A DNA stretch of 64,000 nt from Immundisolibacterales bacterium (lineage in GTDB: Bacteria > Pseudomonadota > Gammaproteobacteria > HK1): positions 1 through 64,000 of the forward strand of contig JAPOPW010000062.1 of assembly GCA_026712715.1 (NCBI GenBank), given 5' to 3'. Below, in pieces: positions 34,950 through 43,563 of this stretch (its first letter is position 1; each line of letters begins with the position of its first letter). The position numbers were made by a program, and so were the translations under genes. The notes below the pieces were generated by a model. The model made no database searches and was not told the DNA's origin. It saw only the letters and a program-made list of their open reading frames with translations.

Positions 34950-36995
34950 GTGGGCACGAGCCAGTATCCGCATCTCCTCGAGCCGTTCCGTCTTCGGCAC
35001 CTGACGTTCCGGAACCGGCTCATGAGCACGAGCCACGCGCCGGGCTACGTCGAGGACCGCCACCCGAAGCTTCGCTACCAGCTCTACCACGAGGAGAAGG
35101 CGAAGGGGGGCCTCGCGCTCACCATGTTCGGGGGGTCGTCGAACGTGGCCCCGGACTCACCGTCCGCGTTCGGCCAGATCTGGATCGGCGACGACACGAT
35201 CATCCCGGTGCTGCGGGAGTTCTCCGAGCGCGTGCACCGGCACGGCTGCGCGATCATGTGTCAGATCACCCACATGGGGCACCGCACGCTCTGGAACGTC
35301 GAGGACTGGCTGCCCCCGATCGCCCCGTCGCCGGTCCGCGAGCATGCGCACCGCTCGTTCCCGAAGGAGATGGACCGCAGCGACATCCGGCGGGTGGTGC
35401 GTGCGTTCGGCGACGCCGCGCTCCGGTGCCGAAAAGGCGGGCTCGACGGGGTCGAGCTGCTCGCCTACGGGCACCTCATCCACCAGTTCTGGACCCCGCT
35501 CGTCAACCGGCGCACCGACGAGTACGGCGGGAGCCTCGAGAACCGGGCCCGCTTCGGCCTCGAGGTCCTGGAGGAGGTGCGGCGCAGGGTGGGGGGCGAC
35601 TTCGTCGTCGGCTTCCGGATGATGGGTGACGAGCTGAAGGAGGGCGGCCTCGGCCAGGAGGACTGCCTCGCTCTTGCAAGGATCTACGCGGACACCGGGA
35701 TGTGCGACTTCATGAACGTCGTCGCCGGACAGGTGGGAGACGAGCGCGGTCTCTCGCTCTCCATTCCGAGCATGGCCGGACCGCGGGCACCCTTCGTCCA
35801 CATTGCGGCGCGCATGAGGCGCGAGACCGGGATCGCGGTCTTCCACGCCACCCGCATCATGGACCTCGCGACGGCGGAGCACTGCGTGCGCGAGGGTCTT
35901 GTCGACATGGTGGCAATGACGCGCGCGCACATGGCGGACCCGCACATCGTCGCGAAGATGATGCGGGGCGAGGAGGAGCGCATCCGGCCCTGCGTGGGCG
36001 CGGGCTACTGCATCGACCGCATCTACGTCGGCGGGGACGCGCTGTGCCTGCACAACCCGGCGACTGGGCGCGAGCGGACGATGCCCCACGTCATCGGACC
36101 GGGCTCCGGCCCGCGGCGCAAGGTGGTCGTGGTGGGGGCGGGGCCGGCCGGGCTCGAGGCGGCCCGGGTCTCGGCGCTCCGCGGCCACGAGGTCGTGGTA
36201 TTCGAGGCGGCGAGCGAACCCGGCGGGCAGATCGTGCTCGCGGCCCGGGCGACCTGGCGAAGCGAGCTCCTCGGAATCGCGCAGTGGCTCGCGGGCGAGG
36301 CCGAGCGCCTCGGGGTCGCGCTGCACCTCAACCGCTACGCCGAGGCGGCGGACGTGCTCGCGGAGCGGCCGGACATCGTGATCACGGCGACCGGCGGGGT
36401 CCCGAACCTCGGCGGGGTGGCCGGCGCCGAGCACGCGGTCAGCGTATGGGACGTCCTCGGGGGGCAGGTCGAGCCGGGCGCCGAGGTGCTCGTCTTCGAT
36501 GATCACGGGGACCATCCGGGTCCGAGCGTCGTCGACTTCCTCGCTACGCGGGGCTCCACGGTCGAGCTCGTGACCCCGGACCGCATGGCCGCCCACGAGG
36601 TGGGTGCAACCAACTACCCGGTGTACCTCGCGAGCTTCTACTCGAAGGGGGTCAGCCTGACCCCGGACCGCCGGCTGCGCTCGGTCGAGCCCGACGGCAA
36701 CCGGCTGCGCGCGGTGCTCCGCAACGAGTACAGTGATGCGGAAGAGGTACGCGTGGTGGACCAGGTCGTGGTGGAGCACGGTACCGTGCCGGCCGCCGAG
36801 CTCTTCCGCGAGCTCGCGCCGAGGGCCCGAAACGAAGGGCAGCTCGACATCGACGCGCTGATTGCCGGCCGGCCCCAGTCCCTCGCGCCGAACGCGCAGG
36901 GCGAGTTCATGCTGTTCCGGGTCGGCGATGCGGTCGCGAGCCGCAACATCCACGCCGCGATCTACGACTCCCTGCGGCTCTGCAAGGAGCTTTGA
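34950..36995 (+). CDS. NADH:flavin oxidoreductase, dienoyl-CoA reductase/TMADH-like
   Basis: This 681-residue two-part flavoenzyme starts at GTG 34950 (GGGAG 9 nt upstream). The first half is an old-yellow-enzyme barrel: Y-P-H-L-L-E-P-F-R-L, GHLIHQFWTPLVNRRTDEYG and GGSLENRARFGLEV. Then a cluster segment RPCVGAGYCIDRIYVGGDAL ends in Cys. The second half binds FAD/NAD(P): KVVVVGAGPAGLEAARVSAL. The iron-sulphur motif has C-x5-C-x11-C, one Cys fewer than the usual C-x2-C-x3-C-x11-C. Relatives include 2,4-dienoyl-CoA reductase and methylamine or betaine demethylases; the substrate is not known. Divergent from hpnC. Confidence 0.88.
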   Translation: MGTSQYPHLLEPFRLRHLTFRNRLMSTSHAPGYVEDRHPKLRYQLYHEEKAKGGLALTMFGGSSNVAPDSPSAFGQIWIGDDTIIPVLREFSERVHRHGCAIMCQITHMGHRTLWNVEDWLPPIAPSPVREHAHRSFPKEMDRSDIRRVVRAFGDAALRCRKGGLDGVELLAYGHLIHQFWTPLVNRRTDEYGGSLENRARFGLEVLEEVRRRVGGDFVVGFRMMGDELKEGGLGQEDCLALARIYADTGMCDFMNVVAGQVGDERGLSLSIPSMAGPRAPFVHIAARMRRETGIAVFHATRIMDLATAEHCVREGLVDMVAMTRAHMADPHIVAKMMRGEEERIRPCVGAGYCIDRIYVGGDALCLHNPATGRERTMPHVIGPGSGPRRKVVVVGAGPAGLEAARVSALRGHEVVVFEAASEPGGQIVLAARATWRSELLGIAQWLAGEAERLGVALHLNRYAEAADVLAERPDIVITATGGVPNLGGVAGAEHAVSVWDVLGGQVEPGAEVLVFDDHGDHPGPSVVDFLATRGSTVELVTPDRMAAHEVGATNYPVYLASFYSKGVSLTPDRRLRSVEPDGNRLRAVLRNEYSDAEEVRVVDQVVVEHGTVPAAELFRELAPRARNEGQLDIDALIAGRPQSLAPNAQGEFMLFRVGDAVASRNIHAAIYDSLRLCKEL

Positions 36996-37004
36996 GCCAT
37001 CGGG

Positions 37005-37304
37005 CTATCCGGCGGCGCCTTCGATGACCACCATGTTGGTGAGGGCGACCCGGTTGCGGAGCGCCTTCGGCCCCTCGTACTCGGGGGAGGCGTGCCACCG
37101 TTTCGCGTCCTCGACGCTCGGGAAGCGGAGCACGACGGTGCGCTCGCGCGCCCACTCGCCCTCCAGCACCTCGAAGTCACCGCCGCGGACGAGGTACTCG
37201 CCACCGTACCGAGCGATCGTCGCGGGGGCCTGGGCGATGTACTCCCGGTACGCCTCCGGGTCCTTCACCTCGACCTGTCCGATGATGTATCCGTAGCCCG
37301 CCAT
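37005..37304 (-). CDS. DUF1330 domain protein
   Basis: The 99-residue ferredoxin-like-fold protein matches DUF1330: Y-G-Y-I-I-G-Q-V-E-V-K-D-P-E-A-Y, then RGGDFEVLEGEW, ERTVVLRFPSVEDAKRWHAS and PEYEGPKALRN. The family is full-length at about 95-100 residues and has no assigned function. Convergent with the flavin reductase (9-bp gap) and followed upstream by the deacylase gene on the same strand. Confidence 0.92.
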   Translation of the reverse strand: MAGYGYIIGQVEVKDPEAYREYIAQAPATIARYGGEYLVRGGDFEVLEGEWARERTVVLRFPSVEDAKRWHASPEYEGPKALRNRVALTNMVVIEGAAG

Positions 37305-37372
37305 GCGCTGCTCTCCTCTTCGCTGTTCGTTCCGCTGCCCGGCCGACCGGCTTCGGTCCGGCCCTTCCCGGT

Positions 37373-39121
37373 TCAACCGGCCGCGGATGCCGTCACCCGG
37401 CCCTTGGGGTCGGCCCGGCCGTTCCGGAGCAGCCGCCCCGGCAGCGCGCCGGCCGGGTCCACGCGGTCTTCCCCGCCCCGGCGGATGATCGTCCCGTTCA
37501 CGATCACGGCCTCGATGCCCTCGGCCTCGGAGACGAGGCGGTCGGCCCCGCCCGGGAAATCGTACACGCGCCGGAGCGGGCCGTCGCCGACGGTATCCGG
37601 ATCGAACACGACGACGTCCGCCGCGAAACCCGCGGCGAGCCGGCCGCGCCCGGCGATTCCGAAGACTTCGGCGGGCCGCGAGGTGATCATGCGCACCGCC
37701 TGCTCGAGCTCGAGAGACTTCTTCTCGCGCACCCAGCGCTTGAGGAGGTAGGTCGTCGCGCAGGCATCGCAGAGCTGGCTCGCGTGGGCGCCGGCGTCGG
37801 AGAGTCCGACGACGGTATGCGGATCGAGGAGCAGCCGCTCCACCTCGTCCTCGTCGTGGTTCGCGACCGGCATCCGGAACCTCGCCTCGAGATCGCTCTC
37901 GATCCCGAGATCGAAGAGGTACTCCACCGGCGTCTTGCCGGCGGCCGCCGCGAGGTCGAAGAGCGGACGCTCGGCGAGGTCCGGTCGGCCGGGGGCTTCG
38001 CTCACGACCGTGCCCCGGAACGAGCGCCGGAACGACGCCGGCGCGCGCTCGCTCAGCCGCTCCCACACCGCGGCACGGAAGTCGGCGTCCGCGTAGAGCC
38101 GCTTCTTGCCCTGTGGGTCCGCCTCGGACACGGGACGGAAGAGGCGCATCGCTTCGAACACGAACGGCGCCTTGAGCTGGTACTCGAACTTGAGGGCGCG
38201 CGGACTCACCTGGGGGACGACGTCGTAGCCCTCGGCCACCAGCTCGGCGGAGCGGCGGAGCTGCTCGTCCGTGTCGCCGTCCTGAAGGGCGATGCCCGCG
38301 AGCAGCGCGGTCCAGCTCACCGGGCAACCCGACGCCTCGTTGAGCGCCTTGAACTCCGGGAACGAGAGCGACCGGCCGACGGTCGCCTGGACCACCCCGC
38401 CCCTTCCCGCGCGGCGAAGCTCACCGGCGAGGGCGACGATCTCCCCGGTTGCGGCCGCCCGGCTCGGCACCGGTTTTCCGTGGTATCCGACGTGGGTCGG
38501 CGACTTCGAGGTGGCGAAGCCGAGCGCCCCCGCCTCCATTGCCTCGCGGACGATGCGGCGCATCGCGTCGAGCTCCGAGGGGGTCGCCTCGCGCTCGGTC
38601 GCGTCCTCGCCCATTACCCAGGTCCTGAGCGCGGTGTGCCCGATGAGGGCCCCGACGTTGATCGCCGTTCCCCGCCCCTCGACCGCGTCGAGGTACTCGG
38701 GAAACGTCGCGAATGGCCACTCCTCCCCGAGGCCCTCGCGCAGAGCCGCCACCGTCATCCCCTCCACGTTCTCGAGAGTGCGAACGATCGTTTCGCGGTG
38801 CTCCGGGCGGGTGGGGGCGACCGAGAAGCCGCAGTTGCCCATCACCACCGTCGTGACCCCGTGCCAGGGGGAAATGGTGAGCATGCGGTCCCACATGATC
38901 TGCGCGTCGTAGTGGGTGTGAATGTCGACGAACCCCGGACACACCACCTTTCCCGCCGCGTCGAACGTCTCCGCCGCGCTCCCGGGCGCCGCTCCGACGG
39001 CGACGATCCGGCCCTCGCGGATGCCGACGTCGCCCTCGTGGCCGGGGGAACCCGTTCCGTCGGCGATGAAGCCGTTGACGATCTTGAGGTCGAAGTCGTG
39101 GGAGCCGTTCCTCGCCGGCAT
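37373..39121 (-). CDS. N-acyl-D-amino-acid deacylase family amidohydrolase
   Basis: The 582-residue metal-dependent hydrolase has K-I-V-N-G-F-I-A-D-G-T-G, the metal motif CPGFVDIHTHYDAQIMWDR, TTVVMGNCGFSVAPTRP, LIGHTALR and the late VVGLSDAGAHASQLCDA, all in the order of D-aminoacylases. It likely removes acyl groups from D-amino acids or opens cyclic amides. ATG 39121 has GGAGG six bases upstream. In many genomes members of this family lie near LLM oxidoreductase and acyl-CoA genes, so the true substrate may be different. Confidence 0.88.
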   Translation of the reverse strand: MPARNGSHDFDLKIVNGFIADGTGSPGHEGDVGIREGRIVAVGAAPGSAAETFDAAGKVVCPGFVDIHTHYDAQIMWDRMLTISPWHGVTTVVMGNCGFSVAPTRPEHRETIVRTLENVEGMTVAALREGLGEEWPFATFPEYLDAVEGRGTAINVGALIGHTALRTWVMGEDATEREATPSELDAMRRIVREAMEAGALGFATSKSPTHVGYHGKPVPSRAAATGEIVALAGELRRAGRGGVVQATVGRSLSFPEFKALNEASGCPVSWTALLAGIALQDGDTDEQLRRSAELVAEGYDVVPQVSPRALKFEYQLKAPFVFEAMRLFRPVSEADPQGKKRLYADADFRAAVWERLSERAPASFRRSFRGTVVSEAPGRPDLAERPLFDLAAAAGKTPVEYLFDLGIESDLEARFRMPVANHDEDEVERLLLDPHTVVGLSDAGAHASQLCDACATTYLLKRWVREKKSLELEQAVRMITSRPAEVFGIAGRGRLAAGFAADVVVFDPDTVGDGPLRRVYDFPGGADRLVSEAEGIEAVIVNGTIIRRGGEDRVDPAGALPGRLLRNGRADPKGRVTASAAG

Positions 39122-39560
39122 GAGAAGCCTCCGGTGCTGGATGGAGAGTTGGATGGACCGATTCCGCCCGGCGTCCCGGGGCCGGCCGCGGCTCCCGGTG
39201 GTGGGGACGCGGGCCGGGCAGCCGCCCGACACGGGTCGAACGGACGCTCGAATCGAGACTAGCACGCCGTCCGGAACTCGGCCAGACGGGGGCCGGGAAG
39301 GGCCAGAGGCACTTCACGCCGGCCGGCGGCCGGGAGCGAGCGTGCACTCTCCCCTCTCCCCTCTCCCCTCGGGAGAGGGGCTTCAACCCGTCCAGCGTGA
39401 AATGGCCCAGCGGGAAGGACCCGCACGACCCGTCCTCGGCACCGCGCGTTCCGTGGCATCGCGGGGAATCGGCGCTCCGCGAGCAGCCCTGCGCCCGCGT
39501 CCGGACACACAAACGAGCACCGCGCGGTTCAGGCGCCGCAGCTCGAATACGGACCCCGCT
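39122..39560. other. Intergenic region with polypyrimidine hairpin
   Basis: About 440 bp without a gene. Between 39351 and 39380, CCCCTCTCCC is followed ten bases later by its reverse complement GGGAGAGGGG, embedded in a run of TCTCCCC heptads. This pattern is a common dispersed noncoding motif in high-GC proteobacteria and could form a hairpin or triplex. Nothing else is recognisable. Confidence 0.55.
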
Positions 39561-40610
39561 ATGATCCCTTGCATGCACGCCGCTTCGAGTCCGCACCGGT
39601 TCTGCGTCGCTCCCATGATGGGGTGCACGGACCGCCACGCCCGTTACCTCATGCGGCTCATCAGCCGGCGCGCGCGACTCTACACCGAGATGATCCCGAC
39701 CGGCGCGCTTCTTCGCGGGGACGCGGAACGGGCGCTTCGCTTCGATCCGGCCGAGCACCCGGTGGCGCTCCAGCTTGGCGGAAGCGAGCCCGCGGACCTC
39801 GCCCGTTGCGCGCGCGTCGCGGAGCGGGCCGGATACGACGAGGTGAACCTCAACGTCGGCTGCCCGAGTCCTCGCGTTCAACGGGGCTGCTTCGGCGCCG
39901 CCCTCATGGCCCGGCCCCGACTCGTCGCCGCGTGCGTGGCGGCCATGCGCGACGCGGCGTCAATCCCCATCACGGTCAAGTCCCGCATCGGCATCGACGA
40001 TCTCGACGACTACCCGCGGTTCCGTGACTTCGCGGGAACGGTCGCCGAGGCGGGATGCGCAGCCCTCATCGTCCACGCGCGCAAGGCATGGCTGAACGGG
40101 CTGAGTCCCCGGCAAAATCGCGAGATCCCCCCGCTTCGCCACGACCGGGTCTACCGGTTGAAACGCGAGCTGCCGAACCTCGTCGTCGTTCTCAACGGCG
40201 GACTCGCCGACCTGGACACGGCCGCCTCGGCGCTCGGCCGGGTGGACGGGGTCATGCTGGGCCGCGCCGTCTGGCACGACCTCTGGCTGCTCGCCGGGGT
40301 CGACCGGGCGCTGTTCGGCGCTGCGGACCCGGCGCCGGTGTGGAACGACGTGCTGCGAGGGTATCTCGCCTACGCGAGGCTCCAGGACACCGCGCGCGTC
40401 GCGGAGCTCGTGCGGCCCCTGCTCGGCCTGCGCCGTGGAACGCCGGGCGCGCGCCGGTGGCGGCGCACTCTCGGCGAGCTCGCGCGTCGCCGCGATGCGA
40501 CGATCGATACCGTGGCCCGAGCATGCGCTTCGCCGCCCTCCGGCGACCGGAGCGGCAACGCGCCTGCGTCCTTCGATCACCGGGAAGCCGGCCTTGGAGC
40601 TCCGGCATGA
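39561..40610 (+). CDS. dusA: tRNA-dihydrouridine synthase A
   Basis: The 349-residue FMN enzyme reduces U20/U20a in tRNA. DusA-specific segments are HRFCVAPMMGCTDRHARYL, YTEMIPTGALLRGD, EVNLNVGCPSPRVQRG, ITVKSRIGIDDLDDY, VHARKAWLNGLSPRQNREIP and LNGGLADLDTA. Oddly, the Cys of the usual G-A-C-L-M (general acid) is Ala114, while a Cys sits four residues earlier (Cys110). Start may instead be ATG 39573. The C-terminal about 40 residues are Arg/Ala-rich and not conserved. Confidence 0.9.
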   Translation: MIPCMHAASSPHRFCVAPMMGCTDRHARYLMRLISRRARLYTEMIPTGALLRGDAERALRFDPAEHPVALQLGGSEPADLARCARVAERAGYDEVNLNVGCPSPRVQRGCFGAALMARPRLVAACVAAMRDAASIPITVKSRIGIDDLDDYPRFRDFAGTVAEAGCAALIVHARKAWLNGLSPRQNREIPPLRHDRVYRLKRELPNLVVVLNGGLADLDTAASALGRVDGVMLGRAVWHDLWLLAGVDRALFGAADPAPVWNDVLRGYLAYARLQDTARVAELVRPLLGLRRGTPGARRWRRTLGELARRRDATIDTVARACASPPSGDRSGNAPASFDHREAGLGAPA

Positions 40611-40721
40611 AGGCAGTGCCCGTCGCAACCCCCACCGGACACCGTACCGCCGACCCGATGCGTCCGCCGCGCCCGGAACGTTCGCGCCCGACCGCGACGG
40701 CCGGTCGGGCCCGGCGGCGAT

Positions 40722-41888
40722 TCAGGCCGCCCGGGCGAGGTGGCGCTTGATCGACTCGTGGTAGTGGCCGAGGGCGGGCTCGTTCCGCCCGTAGGTGACG
40801 TGCTCCTGCGCCCCGGAGTAGAAGCTCCGCTGGATGTTCTCCCCGTTCGGGAAGTCCTCCTCGAGGACGATGGACATCAAAAGGTCCATGTTCCGGTTCC
40901 AGTGGCCCTTCGCGCTCTCGGTCAACGCCGGCTCGGGGGTATAGAGGTGGACGTACATCCGGGCGCGGTCCGGGTCGTCCCCGACCGGATAGATCCGCCA
41001 GATCTCCAGGTGGTCCTGCTGCATGATGAACACCGTGTTCGGGAACAGCACGTAGACGATCGCGGTGTGATGAACGAGATCCCAGTCCGATTCCGGCAGC
41101 TCGCGAAGCTCGTCGATGGTGCGGCGGACGTAGATGCTCCGATTGTTGCGGCCGAACGTCTCGAACGTTCCGACGTTCGAGTGAAGAATCGGGTCGAGGG
41201 TGGCGGGGTGAAGGACCCGCACGTGGTAGGTCTCGAGGAACGTGTCGATGACGAGCTTCCAGTTCATCTTCTGCTCGAGCACCCGGGTCTCGTAGAGACA
41301 GTACCGGCCGAGGTCGTAGGACGCGAGGTCGCGCTCCGCTCCCTCGAGCACCTCGTCTACGTCGAATTCGCCCCCGGGGCTCGCCATCGCCCACAGGAGG
41401 CCGTACTTCTCGACCACCGGGACCGGGATCAGTCCATGACACGCGCGGTCGACCCCGGGGAATCCGGAGTCGTGCGGAATGCGCAGCAGCTTCCCGTCCG
41501 TGCCGTAGGTCCAGGCGTGGTACGGACACACGAAGCGCTTACGGTTCCCGCGCCCTTCCGCGACCTTCGAGCCCCGGTGACGGCAGACGTTGAGGAAGCC
41601 GCGTGCCCCCCCGTCCTCCCCCCGCACCACGAGGAGAGGGACTCCGGAGAAGTCGTCCGTCAGGAAGTCGCCGGGATTCGGAATGTCGTTGCCGAGCCCC
41701 ATCACGAGCGGATGCCGGCGAAAGAGCGCGTCGCGCTCCGTGGCGAGCTGGTCGCGGCACGTGTAGTCGGTGACGGGGTTGCGGTAGATCCCGTCGGCCA
41801 TCGCGGTCGTCCTGGTGTCCAGGAAATCGAGGAGCTGGCGAAGCTGGGCTACCTGATAGCTCTGATCCAGGGTCGTGAGACGCTGCAT
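40722..41888 (-). CDS. Rieske-type aromatic ring-hydroxylating oxygenase, alpha subunit
   Basis: The 388-residue protein has the Rieske [2Fe-2S] site CRHRGSKVAEGRGNRKRFVC with P-Y-H-A-W (C-x-H...C-x2-H) and the mononuclear iron site D-T-F-L-E-T-Y-H-V-R-V-L-H. The C-terminal part includes IVYVLFPNTVFIMQQDHLEI. No beta subunit, ferredoxin or reductase is adjacent, so electrons come from elsewhere. ATG 41888 (MQRLTT, GGAAG upstream) is preferred to 41927. Divergent from the TetR gene, with a palindrome in the shared spacer, so probably under its control. Confidence 0.9.
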   Translation of the reverse strand: MQRLTTLDQSYQVAQLRQLLDFLDTRTTAMADGIYRNPVTDYTCRDQLATERDALFRRHPLVMGLGNDIPNPGDFLTDDFSGVPLLVVRGEDGGARGFLNVCRHRGSKVAEGRGNRKRFVCPYHAWTYGTDGKLLRIPHDSGFPGVDRACHGLIPVPVVEKYGLLWAMASPGGEFDVDEVLEGAERDLASYDLGRYCLYETRVLEQKMNWKLVIDTFLETYHVRVLHPATLDPILHSNVGTFETFGRNNRSIYVRRTIDELRELPESDWDLVHHTAIVYVLFPNTVFIMQQDHLEIWRIYPVGDDPDRARMYVHLYTPEPALTESAKGHWNRNMDLLMSIVLEEDFPNGENIQRSFYSGAQEHVTYGRNEPALGHYHESIKRHLARAA

Positions 41889-41949
41889 TTCCGTTCTTCC
41901 CGGGTTGTCGCGATTCCGCACGGTCAAGCATAGCCGATTGGTGGTGTAT

Positions 41950-41967
41950 TTCTAGTAGGTGTTAGAA
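41950..41967. promoter_or_regulatory. Candidate TetR operator TTCTA-N8-TAGAA
   Basis: An inverted repeat with 5-bp arms and 8-bp spacer lies in the divergent spacer between the Rieske gene (start 41888) and the TetR gene (start 41998), the usual site for an autoregulatory TetR operator. The arms are AT-rich in very GC-rich surroundings. A GTG start for tetR at 41959 would overlap it, which favours ATG 41998. Confidence 0.5.
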
Positions 41968-41997
41968 TTTTTCGAACAAGGCCTTCCGATCGGATCC

Positions 41998-43002
41998 ATG
42001 TGTGCAGAACTCCCGCCGCCGCTCCCGAACGCACCCGACTTCGCCCCTCCGGATTACCCGGAGCCGGCTTCCCCCCGGCCGGAAGACGGAAACGAGACCT
42101 CCGCCGGGCTGAAGTCCGAGCGCACCCGGCAGCGCATCCTCGACGCGGCGGCGCGAACCTTCCGCAACAAGGGCTTCACGGGAACCACCCTCAATGACAT
42201 CGCGAATGCCGCCCAGCTCAGGGCCGGCAGCATCTACTACCACTTCGACTCGAAGGAGCGACTGCTCGAACAGGTCCTCGACATCGGCATCGCCCGCGTG
42301 GCGTCGGCCGTCCGGGAGGTGATGGACGGACTGCCGCCGGAGACTTCGCCGACGGAACGGATCCGCCGCGGAATCGAAGCCCACCTGCGCAGCCTGCTGC
42401 ACCAGGAAGAGTACACGTCGGCGGCGTTTCGAATCTTCTGGCAGGCGCCTCCGGATACAAGGGATCGGATTCTCAGACAGCGCCAGGACTACGCGGACTT
42501 CTGGCGAGAGCTCCTGCACTCCGCCCGCGCGGCCGGCGAGATAGCGCACCACCGGGATCTCGGGCTCGCCCGGATGTTTCTCTTCGGGGCTCTCAACTGG
42601 TCGGTGGAGTGGTACGACCCCGCGCGGGGACCTCTCGACGTCTTCGTCCGCGAGGCGGCGGAAACCTTCCTTCAGGGAATCACGAAATCTTCCGGTGGTC
42701 GGGGAGACGGAACGCCAGCCCTGAGACTCGCCGATCTCCGGGGCTGTCGCGGTGGCCCCGTGCTCCAGTCCCGATATTTCACCGATTTTCCGCGCCACCA
42801 CGGTCGTTCACACGCGCCCCGGGCGCCTGCTTCGCGGCACTCGACAAGGCTGCTCTGGAGGACGGGTGTCCGGTACGAATCAGTCCGTCGTGGGGCGTCA
42901 GCTCTTTACTCCACCAGTTTGGCCAGCAGCGCCGCGCGGAAACCGTTTGCGGGATGGCTTGGAACTCCTGCGGCCCCGCCATCAGCCAATCGGTCTCGCT
43001 GA
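41998..43002 (+). CDS. TetR/AcrR family regulator with aberrant C-terminal tail
   Basis: This is a 334-residue reading. Residues about 35-95 carry the TetR DNA-binding domain: RQRILDAAARTFRNKGFTGT, T-L-N-D-I-A-N-A-A, then GSIYYHFDSKERLLEQVL. The ligand domain continues to about residue 225 (EAAETFLQGITKSS). Typical TetR proteins end there; the last roughly 105 residues are Arg/Ser-rich with no family character, as if the original stop was lost at a junction with noncoding DNA. Probably controls the divergent Rieske oxygenase. Confidence 0.82.
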   Translation: MCAELPPPLPNAPDFAPPDYPEPASPRPEDGNETSAGLKSERTRQRILDAAARTFRNKGFTGTTLNDIANAAQLRAGSIYYHFDSKERLLEQVLDIGIARVASAVREVMDGLPPETSPTERIRRGIEAHLRSLLHQEEYTSAAFRIFWQAPPDTRDRILRQRQDYADFWRELLHSARAAGEIAHHRDLGLARMFLFGALNWSVEWYDPARGPLDVFVREAAETFLQGITKSSGGRGDGTPALRLADLRGCRGGPVLQSRYFTDFPRHHGRSHAPRAPASRHSTRLLWRTGVRYESVRRGASALYSTSLASSAARKPFAGWLGTPAAPPSANRSR

Positions 43003-43560
43003 GTGCATGGTGCGGCACGGGAATTCGAGGGAGGTACGCGGGCGAAGGCTGCCCCTCGAGCAAGGAGCAACGGCCAGGCAAACGCCCGTCGCCGTCGCGC
43101 CGCGCCTGGGAGACAACGACTGGCACGATGTGGTGGCAAGGATTGTCTCGAAGTCGCGACAATCGGCGGTGTTGACCGGTAGCGGATCGAGATCGGAGGT
43201 CGGGATGACTTGGTCCGACAGGATCCGGTCGTCGGAGAGTCCCAGTAGCCAACGCGAGGAGTTGAGACCGAGCCGGCGCACATGCCTCCGCGGACACGCT
43301 GCGAGCACGCTCGCCGGCATCCAGGCAATCGAGGTGCAGGGCTCCGAATTGTCCTCGTGCCATAGCATCTAGCGCGTGAGATCGAGCGCCACGGCGGGAC
43401 CGTTCCGAAGCGCCGCTCGCCAGATTGCGAGCACCCGGCCATGGAGCAGTGTGTTGCTCCGCCCCATGGCCTGGTCTCTCTCCGCCCTTGACAGTGTACT
43501 AGTTCATCATGTAGAAGCTTATATTGTGTACCAATTCCTCGAAATTAACGGGAGGACACC
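42680..43560. other. Region without recognisable genes, likely deletion scar
   Basis: Nearly 900 bp between the conserved end of TetR and the sugar-binding protein. Several overlapping frames of 100-190 codons exist on both strands, but none shows consistent protein character. Composition changes from GC-rich to AT-rich towards the right. It may be eroded remains of a lost gene or element. Confidence 0.5.
43488..43517 (+). promoter_or_regulatory. Candidate promoter of the sugar-binding protein
   Basis: TTGACA (43488-43493), 18-bp spacer and TAGAAG (43512-43517), in AT-rich DNA, about 45 bp before the ribosome-binding site GGGAGG of the gene at 43564. Confidence 0.5.
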
Positions 43561-43563
43561 CAA

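Noticed and set aside
39351..39380. The TCTCCCC heptad run as a short CRISPR-like array.
   Set aside because: Repeats are contiguous without spacers and form a simple hairpin; this is a common noncoding motif.
42779..43363. A 194-codon minus-strand frame and several overlapping frames in 42.7-43.4 kb.
   Set aside because: No recognisable family, mixed composition and three competing frames; treated as scar DNA.
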